From positions 1-14,177 of the forward strand of contig JAPPPA010000233.1 of assembly GCA_028817755.1 (NCBI GenBank): a stretch of 14,177 nucleotides of DNA. Reading direction: 5' to 3'. This document shows positions 6,575 through 13,788 of this stretch, one piece after another. A program made the position numbers and the translations under genes. The DNA comes from Gammaproteobacteria bacterium (GTDB lineage: Bacteria; Pseudomonadota; Gammaproteobacteria; JAPPPA01). The number at the start of each line of letters is the position of its first letter. The stretch's first letter is position 1. Below the pieces are notes generated by a model. It had not been told where the DNA came from and searched no databases. It saw nothing but the letters and a program-made list of their open reading frames with translations.

Positions 6575-8227
6575 ATGTCGCAAAAGGCCCCAATTCAGGC
6601 TTTTCTTAGCCGCGTCGAACAACACCCGAACAAAGTTTACTTACGCCAACCTGTAAATGGCGTTTGGAATGAATACACTTGGGCTCAAGTAGCCGATCAA
6701 GTAGCGCGCATGGCAACTGCGCTGAAAGCTTTGGGCGTTGGCCCAGGCGATGTTATCGCTACTTCTGGCCGCAACACCGCGCACTGGATTATGGGAGATC
6801 TAGCTGCGTTGTATGTGGGCGCATGTAATGTTGGTCTGTATCCGAAAATGTCTGGTGAGCACATTGAGTTCGTAATGAAGCATTGCGAAGCCAAGGTTTT
6901 GCTGATCAACCCTGCGGAAGATGTTGCCAACGTTGCTGCAAACACCCCTGCGGGCGTTATCAAAATTGGTGCGCCTTACGAAGAAGTTAACTGCGATGTG
7001 GATCATCAGTGGGATGACCTTGTTGCTAACAACGAGCCAATGGCTACGCCGCATGAAGCGCAAGACAGTGATTTAGCAACGCTAATCTATACTTCTGGTA
7101 CCACTGGTAACCCTAAAGGCGTTGAACTACGTCTTGGTGGCGTTAAGTGGGCGATGGAAGGTCTAGTTAAGAAGCTTGGCGATGCTGACCCAGAGCCACG
7201 TTGGTTCTCTTACCTGCCACTAGCGCACGTATTTGAGCGTGGCGTAGTTGGCTTGGCCAGTGTTTACATGGGTGCTGAGGTTTCATTCCTTGAAAACCTA
7301 AACACCTTGCAGCGCGACCTAGTATCAGTAGCGCCTACCCGTATGGTTGGCGTGCCGCTAGTGTGGCAGCGTTTCCAAGCGGGTATCTTGCAGAAGATGC
7401 CTGAGAAGAAACTAAACACCTTCCTTAAAATCCCTGTTCTTAGCGGTATGGTTAAGAAAAAGATCAAAGAAGGTTTGGGTCTACAAAACTCGAAGATCAA
7501 TATTTCAGGTGCGGCGCCATTAGCTCCAGCAACTATCGAGTTCTTCACCAAATTGGGTCTACCGATTTCTCAAGGTTACGGCATGTCTGAGAACATGGCT
7601 TATACCTCTATCGACTTCCCTACTCACAATATGATCGGTTCTGTAGGTAAGCCTCTGCCTGGTTGTGAAACTCACATTAATGACGAGGGCGAATTGCTTA
7701 TCCGTCACCCAGCGGTATTCAGTGGTTACTACAAAGACGCTGAGAAAACTGCTGAGACCATTACTGACGAAGGTTGGATGCATACCGGTGACCGTGCGCG
7801 TATTGACGAGAACGGTTACCTATTTATCACCGGCCGTGTGAAAGATCTCTTTAAGACTGATAAAGGTAAGTACGTTTCGCCTGTACCGATTGAAGGCAAG
7901 TTGAGCAAAAATGGCTATATCGAATCACTATGCTTAATTGGCGCTGGTCAGAAGCAGCCAGTGATGGTTTGTACGACTTCAGAAGCGGCGAAAGACGTCA
8001 GCGATGAAGATGTGGCAGCAAGTATTGAAGCCAGTGTTCTAGAGTTGAATAAAGACCTAGAAAATCACGAGTTTATTGCTAAGACAATCGTAAGCCGTAC
8101 GCAGTGGACTATTGATGAAGGCCATTACACACCAACAATGAAAGTGCGCCGTCACTTTATTGAAGAGCTGTATAACGAGCAGATTCCTAACTGGTATCAA
8201 GAAGATGCCGAGGTTATTTGGATCTAA
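6575..8227 (+). CDS. Long-chain acyl-CoA synthetase (AMP-binding, COG1022-like)
   Basis: An adenylate-forming enzyme that activates fatty acids to acyl-CoA through an acyl-AMP. With this start it is 550 aa. Family motifs: LIYTSGTTGNPKG, the AMP-binding P-loop, at about residues 170-182; YLPLAHVFERG; the adenine-site motif QGYGMSENMAYTS; GWMHTGDRARIDENGYLFITGRVKDLFKT covering the conserved Asp and hinge; and the C-terminal YTPTMKVRR carrying the probable catalytic lysine. An upstream in-frame ATG at 6527 would add 16 residues (MPLAINNSSTVGRLPA) of no family character. Its AAAGGAG is 12 nt away and the ATG sits in a small GCGGC/GCCGC hairpin, whereas the chosen ATG has AGGGAG 10 nt upstream; the choice is not certain. 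The gene is monocistronic and ends at a strong terminator. Codon use favours CTA, GGT, CGT and AAC more than neighbouring genes, suggesting high expression. The exact chain-length preference is unknown. Confidence 0.9.
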   Translation: MSQKAPIQAFLSRVEQHPNKVYLRQPVNGVWNEYTWAQVADQVARMATALKALGVGPGDVIATSGRNTAHWIMGDLAALYVGACNVGLYPKMSGEHIEFVMKHCEAKVLLINPAEDVANVAANTPAGVIKIGAPYEEVNCDVDHQWDDLVANNEPMATPHEAQDSDLATLIYTSGTTGNPKGVELRLGGVKWAMEGLVKKLGDADPEPRWFSYLPLAHVFERGVVGLASVYMGAEVSFLENLNTLQRDLVSVAPTRMVGVPLVWQRFQAGILQKMPEKKLNTFLKIPVLSGMVKKKIKEGLGLQNSKINISGAAPLAPATIEFFTKLGLPISQGYGMSENMAYTSIDFPTHNMIGSVGKPLPGCETHINDEGELLIRHPAVFSGYYKDAEKTAETITDEGWMHTGDRARIDENGYLFITGRVKDLFKTDKGKYVSPVPIEGKLSKNGYIESLCLIGAGQKQPVMVCTTSEAAKDVSDEDVAASIEASVLELNKDLENHEFIAKTIVSRTQWTIDEGHYTPTMKVRRHFIEELYNEQIPNWYQEDAEVIWI

Positions 8228-8241
8228 GCGTTCTTCACGCA

Positions 8242-8273
8242 ATAAAAAAGGCCCCGAAAGGGGCCTTTTTTAT
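8242..8273. terminator. Strong bidirectional intrinsic terminator
   Basis: An A-run and GGCCCC (8244-8255), a GAAA tetraloop (8256-8259), then GGGGCC and a T-run (8260-8271). This makes a perfect 12-bp stem, extendable by two A-T pairs to 8242-8273. U-tracts form on both strands, so it can end the acyl-CoA synthetase transcript (+) and the OmpA-domain transcript (-). Confidence 0.95.
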
Positions 8274-8300
8274 GTCTATCAGCTTAGCGCTGAAAGTCAT

Positions 8301-8828
8301 TTAGTTGGCGCGGTGTAGCTCAACGCGGCGGTTTTGAGCGCGACCTTCTGCAGTGCTGTTATCAGCGACTGGAGAGCTTTCGCCTTTACCTACCGCAGTA
8401 AGGCGGTTTGCATCAACGCCGTTAGCGACTAGCCAAGCCAAAACAGCCTGAGCGCGTTGCTCAGAAAGCGTTTGGTTGTAGGCTTCTGGGCCGCTGCTGT
8501 CGGTGTGACCCACAACTTGGTAGGTGGCCTTGCTGTCTGCTTGGATAGCAGCTTTGGCAGCGTTTAGGTCTGTTTGAGAGCCAGATACTGAGGTTGACTT
8601 GTAAGCAAACGTAATTGAGTCAAAAGTAACTAGCTTCTTAGTTTCCTGAGGCGCTGCTTCTGCCGCGGGAGCAGCAGCTGGTGCTTTTGCTTCAGCATGA
8701 CGGTGCTCGCATTCGGTTTTGGCTTGGCCGAATAGTGTTGGCCAAGCTACGCCACCATTGTCACGGTAAGCTGCTTCGGCACTCAGGCTAAAAGTTAGAG
8801 CCGCTGCTACAGCAAGAGTTTTTTTCAT
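8301..8828 (-). CDS. Short OmpA-domain envelope protein
   Basis: A 175-aa secreted protein. MKKTLAVAAALTFSLSAEA is a clear Sec signal peptide, cleaved probably after AEA (residue 19). About 45 residues follow, with one cysteine (C40) and an Ala/Pro/Glu-rich linker. From about residue 66 to the end is an OmpA-C domain (VTFDSITFAYKS...GHTDSSGPEAYNQTLSEQRA...QNRRVEL). D110 and R125 fall where this family binds the diaminopimelate of peptidoglycan. There is no beta-barrel and no lipobox, so it is probably a soluble periplasmic peptidoglycan-binding protein rather than OmpA itself or Pal. The start was chosen at the MKK methionine because AGGAG (8836-8840 on the complement) is 7 nt upstream; an in-frame ATG at 8846 would include that site in the coding region and spoil the signal peptide. 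Partner and process are unknown. Confidence 0.88.
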   Translation of the reverse strand: MKKTLAVAAALTFSLSAEAAYRDNGGVAWPTLFGQAKTECEHRHAEAKAPAAAPAAEAAPQETKKLVTFDSITFAYKSTSVSGSQTDLNAAKAAIQADSKATYQVVGHTDSSGPEAYNQTLSEQRAQAVLAWLVANGVDANRLTAVGKGESSPVADNSTAEGRAQNRRVELHRAN

Positions 8829-8922
8829 TTTTTGACTCCTAGTCATAAGTAAAAACGTGGCTAAAGGTTTCTGTGTGCCCTTGCCCGCTCAACGCACCAT
8901 AACGGCTACGTAAACTTTAGGC

Positions 8923-8949
8923 AAAAAAAAGCCGCGATCGTGTCGCGGC
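8923..8949 (-). terminator. Intrinsic terminator of the PrcB-C-like lipoprotein gene
   Basis: On the complement, GCCGCGA (8949-8943) pairs with TCGCGGC (8937-8931) around a 5-nt loop and is followed by eight Ts (8930-8923). It lies about 45 bases after the lipoprotein stop and isolates that gene from the OmpA-domain gene downstream. Confidence 0.92.
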
Positions 8950-8994
8950 CAAGGGTTCACGGAGAACCGGTACAGGCGCTAAGCCCATGTTCGA

Positions 8995-9522
8995 TTATTC
9001 GCAGCCGTTAACTTCTTCTTCGTAGCTGCGAAACTGCACTGCTTTAGTGCTTTGTTCTATTGTTACCAGCTGGTAAGGCCGGGTGATCACGGTGGCGTAA
9101 TGACAGTCACCGTTGGTGTCGGGTTTGGTTAAAACAACCTCAACCATTAATTCGTCTTGGTAATCTTCTACAGCAACAACATCAACGTTGTAACCGGTGC
9201 TGTTGGCGCGACCGTTAAAGACCGCAATTACCATGTCTTTGGAAAAATCAACTTGAGGAGGTGTGTCCCACTCGCCGTTGTCATGCCAAAGTTGCTCAAA
9301 AGCTTGCTGGCTTTTAACAACCATGAAACTACGGTTGTCTGTGTAGCTGCCGTCTTGGCCGCTTGCCAACACACTAAAACTTTTGTCTTCAGCGCAGTGA
9401 GCTGGGTCGCAGCTTGCTGCTTGAAGCGTGTTGTCTGCTGATGGGGCTGAACCTGAGCCACCGCCACAAGCGGCGAGGGTAAAGAACAGACTAATAGCAA
9501 ACAGTTGCTTTAATACGTTCAT
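8995..9522 (-). CDS. Lipoprotein with a PrcB-C-like domain
   Basis: A 175-aa predicted lipoprotein. The signal MNVLKQLFAISLFFTLAAC has a lipobox LAAC with the acylated cysteine at 19, followed by GGGSGS, a flexible tether; no Asp at +2 suggests outer-membrane sorting. The mature part has the pattern of the PrcB C-terminal domain. It reads DFSKDMVIAVFNGRANSTGYNVDVVAVE near residues 94-121, then VEVVLTKPDTNGDCHYATVITRPYQLVTI, matching the strand-rich 'D(F)..MVIAVF.G..(G)GY.V.I..V.......V........P......T.PY..V.I' layout I recall for that family. PrcB in Treponema is a partner of the protease prcA/prtP; no protease gene is adjacent here, so function is open. Four cysteines remain in the mature chain after the tether (CDPAHC, GDC, NGC), possibly disulfides. 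The start has GGAG 7 nt upstream. Domain call is from memory of the family pattern. Confidence 0.72.
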   Translation of the reverse strand: MNVLKQLFAISLFFTLAACGGGSGSAPSADNTLQAASCDPAHCAEDKSFSVLASGQDGSYTDNRSFMVVKSQQAFEQLWHDNGEWDTPPQVDFSKDMVIAVFNGRANSTGYNVDVVAVEDYQDELMVEVVLTKPDTNGDCHYATVITRPYQLVTIEQSTKAVQFRSYEEEVNGCE

Positions 9523-9582
9523 CTTTTTTCTCCGTGAAGAGTATTGGTCACTCTTTGGCGACCATTAATATTTGATGAACGG

Positions 9583-9611
9583 ATTATTTACCGTTTGTTC
9601 TGAATTTGCAA
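9583..9611 (-). promoter_or_regulatory. Candidate promoter of the PrcB-C-like lipoprotein gene
   Basis: On the complement: TTGCAA (9611-9606), 17 nt, then AATAAT (9588-9583, 5 of 6 to the -10). The start would be near 9576 with a leader of about 54 nt before the ATG at 9522. The ACCGYTT repeats overlap the -35, the spacer and the region upstream. Confidence 0.45.
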
Positions 9612-9640
9612 CCGCTTGTCTGTTTTTTATACCGTTTATC
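9590..9640. repeat. Three phased ACCGYTT repeats over the lipoprotein promoter
   Basis: ACCGTTTGTTC starts at 9590, ACCGCTTGTCT at 9611 and ACCGTTTATC at 9631. Starts are 21 and 20 bases apart, about two turns of the helix, so the copies face the same side of the DNA. On the gene's strand they read roughly ACAARCGGT. A CCGTT in the opposite sense lies at 9578-9582. Such an array is typical of a cooperative regulator site; which regulator is unknown. Confidence 0.5.
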
Positions 9641-9654
9641 GGCGTCAGTCTAGT

Positions 9655-9676
9655 AAAAACAACCACTTATCGTGGT
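9655..9676 (-). terminator. Probable terminator after the pilT-pilU-paralogue operon
   Basis: On the complement, ACCAC (9676-9672) pairs with GTGGT (9666-9662) around a 5-nt loop, and a T-run follows after two bases (9659-9655). Flanking A and T runs could lengthen the stem past two mismatches. It begins 4 bases after the stop of the last pilus ATPase gene. Confidence 0.6.
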
Positions 9677-9680
9677 GTTT

Positions 9681-10736
9681 TTAACCGAAGTTGATTCGGG
9701 CCTCTAGATTGGCACTGGAGTCGGCGTGTCGTAATGCTTCTTCCAAGGTGATGATATCGCTCTTATATAGGCCGACTAAGGCGCTATCGAAGGTTTGCAT
9801 GCCGCGAGCGGTGCTTTTCTCCATAGCTTCGGCTACTTCGTCAAACTGTCCGTCGCGAATGAGCTCAGCGATGTGGGCGTTGTTAATCAAAACTTCAACC
9901 GCGGCAACACGGCGGCCATTGCGTGTTTGTACGAGTCGTTGTGAGACGATGGCCTTGAGGTTGAGAGAGAGGTCCATCAGCAATAGACGGTGCATATCCT
10001 CTGGGAACATATTGAGAATGCGATCTAATGCTTGGTGAGCGTTGTTGGCGTGCAGGGTGGAAATGCAAAGATGGCCGGAGCCGGCCAATTCCACCACGGA
10101 TTCCATGGTTTCGCGCTCTCTGACTTCGCCAACCAAGATCACATCCGGCGCTTCGCGGAGTGCCGAGCGCAGGGCGTTGGCGTAGCTATGCGTATCGGTA
10201 CCGACTTCGCGTTGGTTCACAATGCTTTTCTGGTTGTTGTGAACAAACTCAATGGGATCTTCAATGCTGAGGATGTGGCCGCTAGCGCTGGCATTTCGAT
10301 AGTCGAGCATTGAGGCCAGCGTAGTGGTTTTACCGGAGCCAGTCGCACCCACCACCAACACCATGCCGCGTTTTAGCATGGAAAGTTCTTTCAGAGATTC
10401 GGGCAGCTGCAAGGTATCGATGTGCGGGATATCGCTTTTGATATAACGCAACACCATGGCGACATTGCCGCGCTGGTGAAAGGCGTTAACGCGAAAGCGC
10501 CCTAAATTGGGTTCGTGTAAAGCAAAGTCGAGTTCAAGGTTGTCTGTGAACTGCTCAATTTGGCGCTCGTTCATGAGCGCGTGAGCGGCATCTTTCACGG
10601 CGCGAGGCGTTAGTAGGGTCTTACCAACCGGCGTAATACGGCCGTCGATTTTCACTTGCACCGGTGAGTCTGAAGTAAAAAACAGATCTGAGCCGTCACG
10701 CTCAACCAGTAATTGTAGATAAGGCTTAATAACCAT
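9681..10736 (-). CDS. Third PilT/PilU-family type IV pilus ATPase
   Basis: A 351-aa secretion-type hexameric ATPase, paralogous to the two genes upstream. Walker A GATGSGKTTT is at residues 130-139. HILSIEDPIEFVH (Asp box) is at 154-166, the Walker B glutamate E204 lies in PDVILVGEVR, and the His box STLHANNAHQALDRI starts at 227. All catalytic boxes are intact, so it is likely active. Like PilU, it does not keep the PilT AIRNLIRE signature (here HIAELIRDG), and SGHLCIS resembles the PilU GHLCLS; but it lacks the long PilU C-terminal tail. It is third in the operon, 8 nt after pilU, with only a weak GAG-type ribosome binding site, so translation probably depends on pilU. By analogy it powers or modulates pilus retraction, perhaps in a mixed motor or for another pilus; annotation pipelines may call it pilU or pilT. 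The precise role is unknown. Confidence 0.88.
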   Translation of the reverse strand: MVIKPYLQLLVERDGSDLFFTSDSPVQVKIDGRITPVGKTLLTPRAVKDAAHALMNERQIEQFTDNLELDFALHEPNLGRFRVNAFHQRGNVAMVLRYIKSDIPHIDTLQLPESLKELSMLKRGMVLVVGATGSGKTTTLASMLDYRNASASGHILSIEDPIEFVHNNQKSIVNQREVGTDTHSYANALRSALREAPDVILVGEVRERETMESVVELAGSGHLCISTLHANNAHQALDRILNMFPEDMHRLLLMDLSLNLKAIVSQRLVQTRNGRRVAAVEVLINNAHIAELIRDGQFDEVAEAMEKSTARGMQTFDSALVGLYKSDIITLEEALRHADSSANLEARINFG

Positions 10737-10744
10737 GATGTGCT

Positions 10745-11908
10745 CTACAGCTTGTTATCTGGGTTGTCGGCTTCGTAATCCACCGTGCTGAGGTGTTCGT
10801 CGGTACTGCCGAGGTCCTCGGCATCTTGGCCTTCCAATTTGATGCGTAGGCGCAGCTCGTTCTTCGAGTCAGCGTTGCGAAGCGCCTCTTCATAGGTGAT
10901 CTCGCCACTTTCATAGAGGTCGAATAGGCATTGATCGAAGGTTTGCATGCCGAGCTCACGCGATTTGGCCATGATGCCTTTGATGGCATCCGTTTCGCCT
11001 TTGAAAATCAGGTCTTTTACTAAGGGGGTGTCGAGCAGGATTTCCATCGCGGCGGCACGGCCCTTGCCTTCGGCTTTAGGTAATAAACGCTGAGAAATAA
11101 TGCCGCGCATATTCAGTGACAAGTCCATCAGGAGCTGTTCACGGCGCTCTTCTGGGAAGAAGTTAATAATGCGATCCAGCGCTTGGTTAGCGCTGTTAGC
11201 GTGTAGCGTGGATAAGCAAAGGTGGCCGGTTTCGGCAAAGTGAATGGCGTGCTCCATGGTTTCCATGTCGCGGATTTCGCCAATCAGAATGACGTCTGGT
11301 GCTTGTCGTAAGGTGTTCTTCAGCGCGGCGTGCCAGTTGTCGGTATCGACGCCCACTTCGCGCTGGGTAATAACGCAACCTTGATGCGGGTGTACGTACT
11401 CGATCGGGTCTTCGATCGTAATAATGTGCCCTTGGGTGGTCTTGTTACGGTGTCCTAGCATGGCCGCCAATGTGGTCGATTTACCAGAGCCGGTGCCGCC
11501 TACGAGTAGCACGAGGCCGCGTTTGCTCATCACTACATCGCGTAATACCGATGGCAAATTCAGATCGTCGAAATCAGGGATTTCAGTTGTAATAGTCCGC
11601 AGTACGGCGCCAACATGGCCTTGCTGTACAAAGGCATTTACACGGAAACGACCAACGCCGGGTGGTGCAATCGCAAAGTTGCACTCGTGTGTGGCTTCGA
11701 ATTCTTTGGCTTGTTTGTCGCTCATCATTGAGCGAACCATCACCGCGCTCTGTTCTTCAGTCAGTGCTTGTTTGCTAACTGGCTGCACCTTGCCATCGAT
11801 TTTCATCGCGGGCGGAAAGCCGGCGGTAATAAATAAGTCTGAGCCGTCACGCTGCTTCATAGCAGCTAACAAGTCGCGGACGAATTTTATGCCCTGATCT
11901 CGCTCCAT
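10745..11908 (-). CDS. pilU: PilU, accessory type IV pilus retraction ATPase
   Basis: PilU assists PilT in depolymerising type IVa pili; in species studied it works through PilT. At 387 aa it is close to Pseudomonas PilU (about 382). It shows Walker A GGTGSGKST at residues 137-145, ITIEDPIEYVHPHQGC as Asp box, E211 in PDVILIGEIRD as Walker B, and CLSTLHANSANQALDRI as His box. PilU-type features are HECNFAIA near 74-81, ALKNTLRQAPDVI, loss of AIRNLIRE (here PLVKDLIFKG), and an acidic C-terminal tail after RLRIKLEGQDAEDL, which PilT lacks. AGGAG overlaps the pilT stop (TAGGAG) and lies about 6 nt before the ATG; the gap to pilT is 8 nt, so coupling is expected. There is another 8-nt gap to the third paralogue downstream. 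Confidence 0.93.
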   Translation of the reverse strand: MERDQGIKFVRDLLAAMKQRDGSDLFITAGFPPAMKIDGKVQPVSKQALTEEQSAVMVRSMMSDKQAKEFEATHECNFAIAPPGVGRFRVNAFVQQGHVGAVLRTITTEIPDFDDLNLPSVLRDVVMSKRGLVLLVGGTGSGKSTTLAAMLGHRNKTTQGHIITIEDPIEYVHPHQGCVITQREVGVDTDNWHAALKNTLRQAPDVILIGEIRDMETMEHAIHFAETGHLCLSTLHANSANQALDRIINFFPEERREQLLMDLSLNMRGIISQRLLPKAEGKGRAAAMEILLDTPLVKDLIFKGETDAIKGIMAKSRELGMQTFDQCLFDLYESGEITYEEALRNADSKNELRLRIKLEGQDAEDLGSTDEHLSTVDYEADNPDNKL

Positions 11909-11916
11909 GTTCGCTC

Positions 11917-12951
11917 CTAGAACTGTTCTTTATTTGCAGCTTTATGGCGTGCGGCTTCGCGGCTGATCACGCCTTCTTTAACCAGCTTCTGCAAGCATTG
12001 GTCGAGCGTCTGCATGCCAACCTTTTCACCAGTTTGGATGGCGGAATACATTTGCGCCACTTTGTTTTCGCGAATGAGGTTCCGAATAGCCGGTGTGCCA
12101 ATCATGATCTCGTGAGCGGCTACGCGGCCACCGCCTTGTTTCTTCAGCAAGGTTTGCGAAATAACCGCTTTGATTGATTCGGAAAGCATGGAGCGCACCA
12201 TGTCTTTTTCGGCCGCAGGGAATACATCCACAATCCGGTCGACGGTTTTCGCGGCTGAGCTGGTATGCAGCGTGCCGAATACTAAGTGCCCTGTTTCTGC
12301 GGCAGATAGCGCCAAGCGAATAGTTTCCAAGTCCCGCATTTCGCCAACTAAAACAACGTCTGGATCTTCCCGCAGCGCCGAACGCAGCGCATTGCTAAAA
12401 CCGTGTGTATCGCGATGTACTTCACGCTGGTTCACTAGGCATTTTTTGCTTTTGTGAACGAATTCGATGGGGTCTTCAATGGTGAGAATGTGGCCAGCAT
12501 GGTTTTCATTAATGTAATCCACCATGCCTGCCAGTGTGGTTGACTTACCTGAGCCGGTTGGGCCGGTCACTAAAACAATACCGCGTGGGGTATTGGCAAT
12601 GTCTTTAAAAATGGACGGTGCGTTGAGCTGCTCAAGCGTCAGGATTTCGCTTGGAATGGTACGGAAGACCGCACCAGAGCCGCGGTTATGGTTAAAGGCG
12701 TTTACCCTAAAGCGCGCAAGGTTGGGGATTTCGAAAGAAAAATCGGTTTCGAGATTCTCTTCGTACTCTTTGCGTTGGCGGTCATTCATGATGTCGTACA
12801 CCATGTCGTGCACGTCTTTATGTTCCATGGCCGGTAGGTTGATGCGTTTTACATCTCCGTCTACACGAATCATGGGCGGCACGCCCGCAGATAAGTGCAA
12901 ATCTGAAGCGCCGTTTTTAACCCCAAACGCCAGCAGCTGCGCGATATCCAT
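11917..12951 (-). CDS. pilT: PilT, type IV pilus retraction ATPase
   Basis: PilT is the cytoplasmic hexameric motor that retracts type IVa pili, driving twitching and DNA uptake. The 344-aa protein matches Pseudomonas PilT in length and nearly line by line from memory. It begins MDIAQLLAFGVKNGASDLHLSAG; then come Walker A GPTGSGKST (130-138), LTIEDPIEFVHKSKKCLVNQREVHRD as Asp box, E204 in PDVVLVGEMRDLET as Walker B, FGTLHTSSAAKTVDRIVDVFP as His box, and the retraction-specific AIRNLIRE at 288-295. It is the first gene of the run. AAGGGG lies about 9 nt before the ATG. The divergent yggS start is 177 bases away, and the promoters of both genes should lie in that space; no convincing -35/-10 pair for either was found there. 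The pilT/yggS divergence is the usual one in Pseudomonas relatives. Confidence 0.97.
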   Translation of the reverse strand: MDIAQLLAFGVKNGASDLHLSAGVPPMIRVDGDVKRINLPAMEHKDVHDMVYDIMNDRQRKEYEENLETDFSFEIPNLARFRVNAFNHNRGSGAVFRTIPSEILTLEQLNAPSIFKDIANTPRGIVLVTGPTGSGKSTTLAGMVDYINENHAGHILTIEDPIEFVHKSKKCLVNQREVHRDTHGFSNALRSALREDPDVVLVGEMRDLETIRLALSAAETGHLVFGTLHTSSAAKTVDRIVDVFPAAEKDMVRSMLSESIKAVISQTLLKKQGGGRVAAHEIMIGTPAIRNLIRENKVAQMYSAIQTGEKVGMQTLDQCLQKLVKEGVISREAARHKAANKEQF

Positions 12952-13128
12952 ATTGTCATTCCCCTTTAATGATTCTAGTGCGCGGTGGTGCTAATGCTTG
13001 AAGTCTGGCAAGGCGTTATAGTTGCTCGCTAACCCGTGGCCTGCACTTATCTGCCGCTTTATACCTTGGTATCGTAACGCCGATATTCAGCCCCGCCAAT
13101 ACTGCATAAGAACCCTGCGAATAAATCT

Positions 13129-13788
13129 GTGATTGATATTGCCGCTAACCTTGACGTTGTTCGTCAGCGCATTGCCACTGCCGCGGCTAATGCGGGACGA
13201 AATCCGGCTGACGTTACGCTGATTGCCGTGAGTAAAACCAAGCCTTTGGCGTTGGTTGAGGCGGCGCTGGCGGCTGGGCAAATAAGCTTTGGTGAGAACT
13301 ACGCGCAAGAGTTGCAAGAGAAAAGCCAGCAGCAAGCGGCTGACTGGCATTTTATTGGGCCCTTGCAAAGTAATAAGACCAAGCTGATCGCGAATCAGGC
13401 GCAGTGGGTGCATAGCATTGATCGCTTAAAAATTGCTCAGAGACTGAGTGACCAGCGGTCTGCGGAACTGCCGCCGCTGAATGTTTGTATTCAAGTGAAT
13501 ATCAGTGATGAACCGCAAAAGGCTGGTGTGCCTGTGAACGAGGTGGCTGAGTTGGCCGCCCAAATCAAGCGGCGACCGAATGTGGTTTTGCGAGGTTTAA
13601 TGTGCATTCCGAAACCCGATGATGCAGGCGCTTTCGAGCGGATGCGAGATTTGTTTGAGCAGCTTAATGAGGGAGGCTGCCAGTTGGATTGTTTATCAAT
13701 GGGTATGAGCAGTGATTTTGAAGCCGCGATTGCCGCCGGTGCGACGCATGTACGTGTCGGTACCGCTATTTTTGGAAGTAGAAAATGA
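13129..13788 (+). CDS. yggS: YggS/PLPBP, pyridoxal phosphate homeostasis protein
   Basis: A small PLP-binding protein of the YggS/PROSC family, a single TIM-barrel without known enzyme activity that buffers PLP and affects amino-acid metabolism. It is 219 aa, a little shorter than E. coli YggS (234). PLP forms a Schiff base with K36 in LIAVSKTKP, the same position as in E. coli. Other signatures: SFGENYAQELQEK, WHFIGPLQSNKTK, GLMCIPKP and LSMGMSSDFEAAIAAGATHVRVGTAIFG, whose end binds the phosphate. The start is a GTG; there is no in-frame ATG between the upstream stop at 13075 and the family's usual N-terminus, and no good Shine-Dalgarno is visible, so expression may be low or the start slightly different. 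In Pseudomonas relatives proC often follows; here pldA overlaps the stop codon instead. Confidence 0.95.
   Translation: MIDIAANLDVVRQRIATAAANAGRNPADVTLIAVSKTKPLALVEAALAAGQISFGENYAQELQEKSQQQAADWHFIGPLQSNKTKLIANQAQWVHSIDRLKIAQRLSDQRSAELPPLNVCIQVNISDEPQKAGVPVNEVAELAAQIKRRPNVVLRGLMCIPKPDDAGAFERMRDLFEQLNEGGCQLDCLSMGMSSDFEAAIAAGATHVRVGTAIFGSRK

Noticed and set aside
8829..8846. Upstream ATG start for the OmpA-domain protein
   Set aside because: It would place the AGGAG ribosome binding site inside the coding region and put MTRSQK before an otherwise ideal signal peptide.
12952..13128. pilT/yggS intergenic promoters
   Set aside because: TATAAC and TTGCCA-like hexamers occur on the pilT strand but not at workable spacing with each other; no pair was good enough to list.
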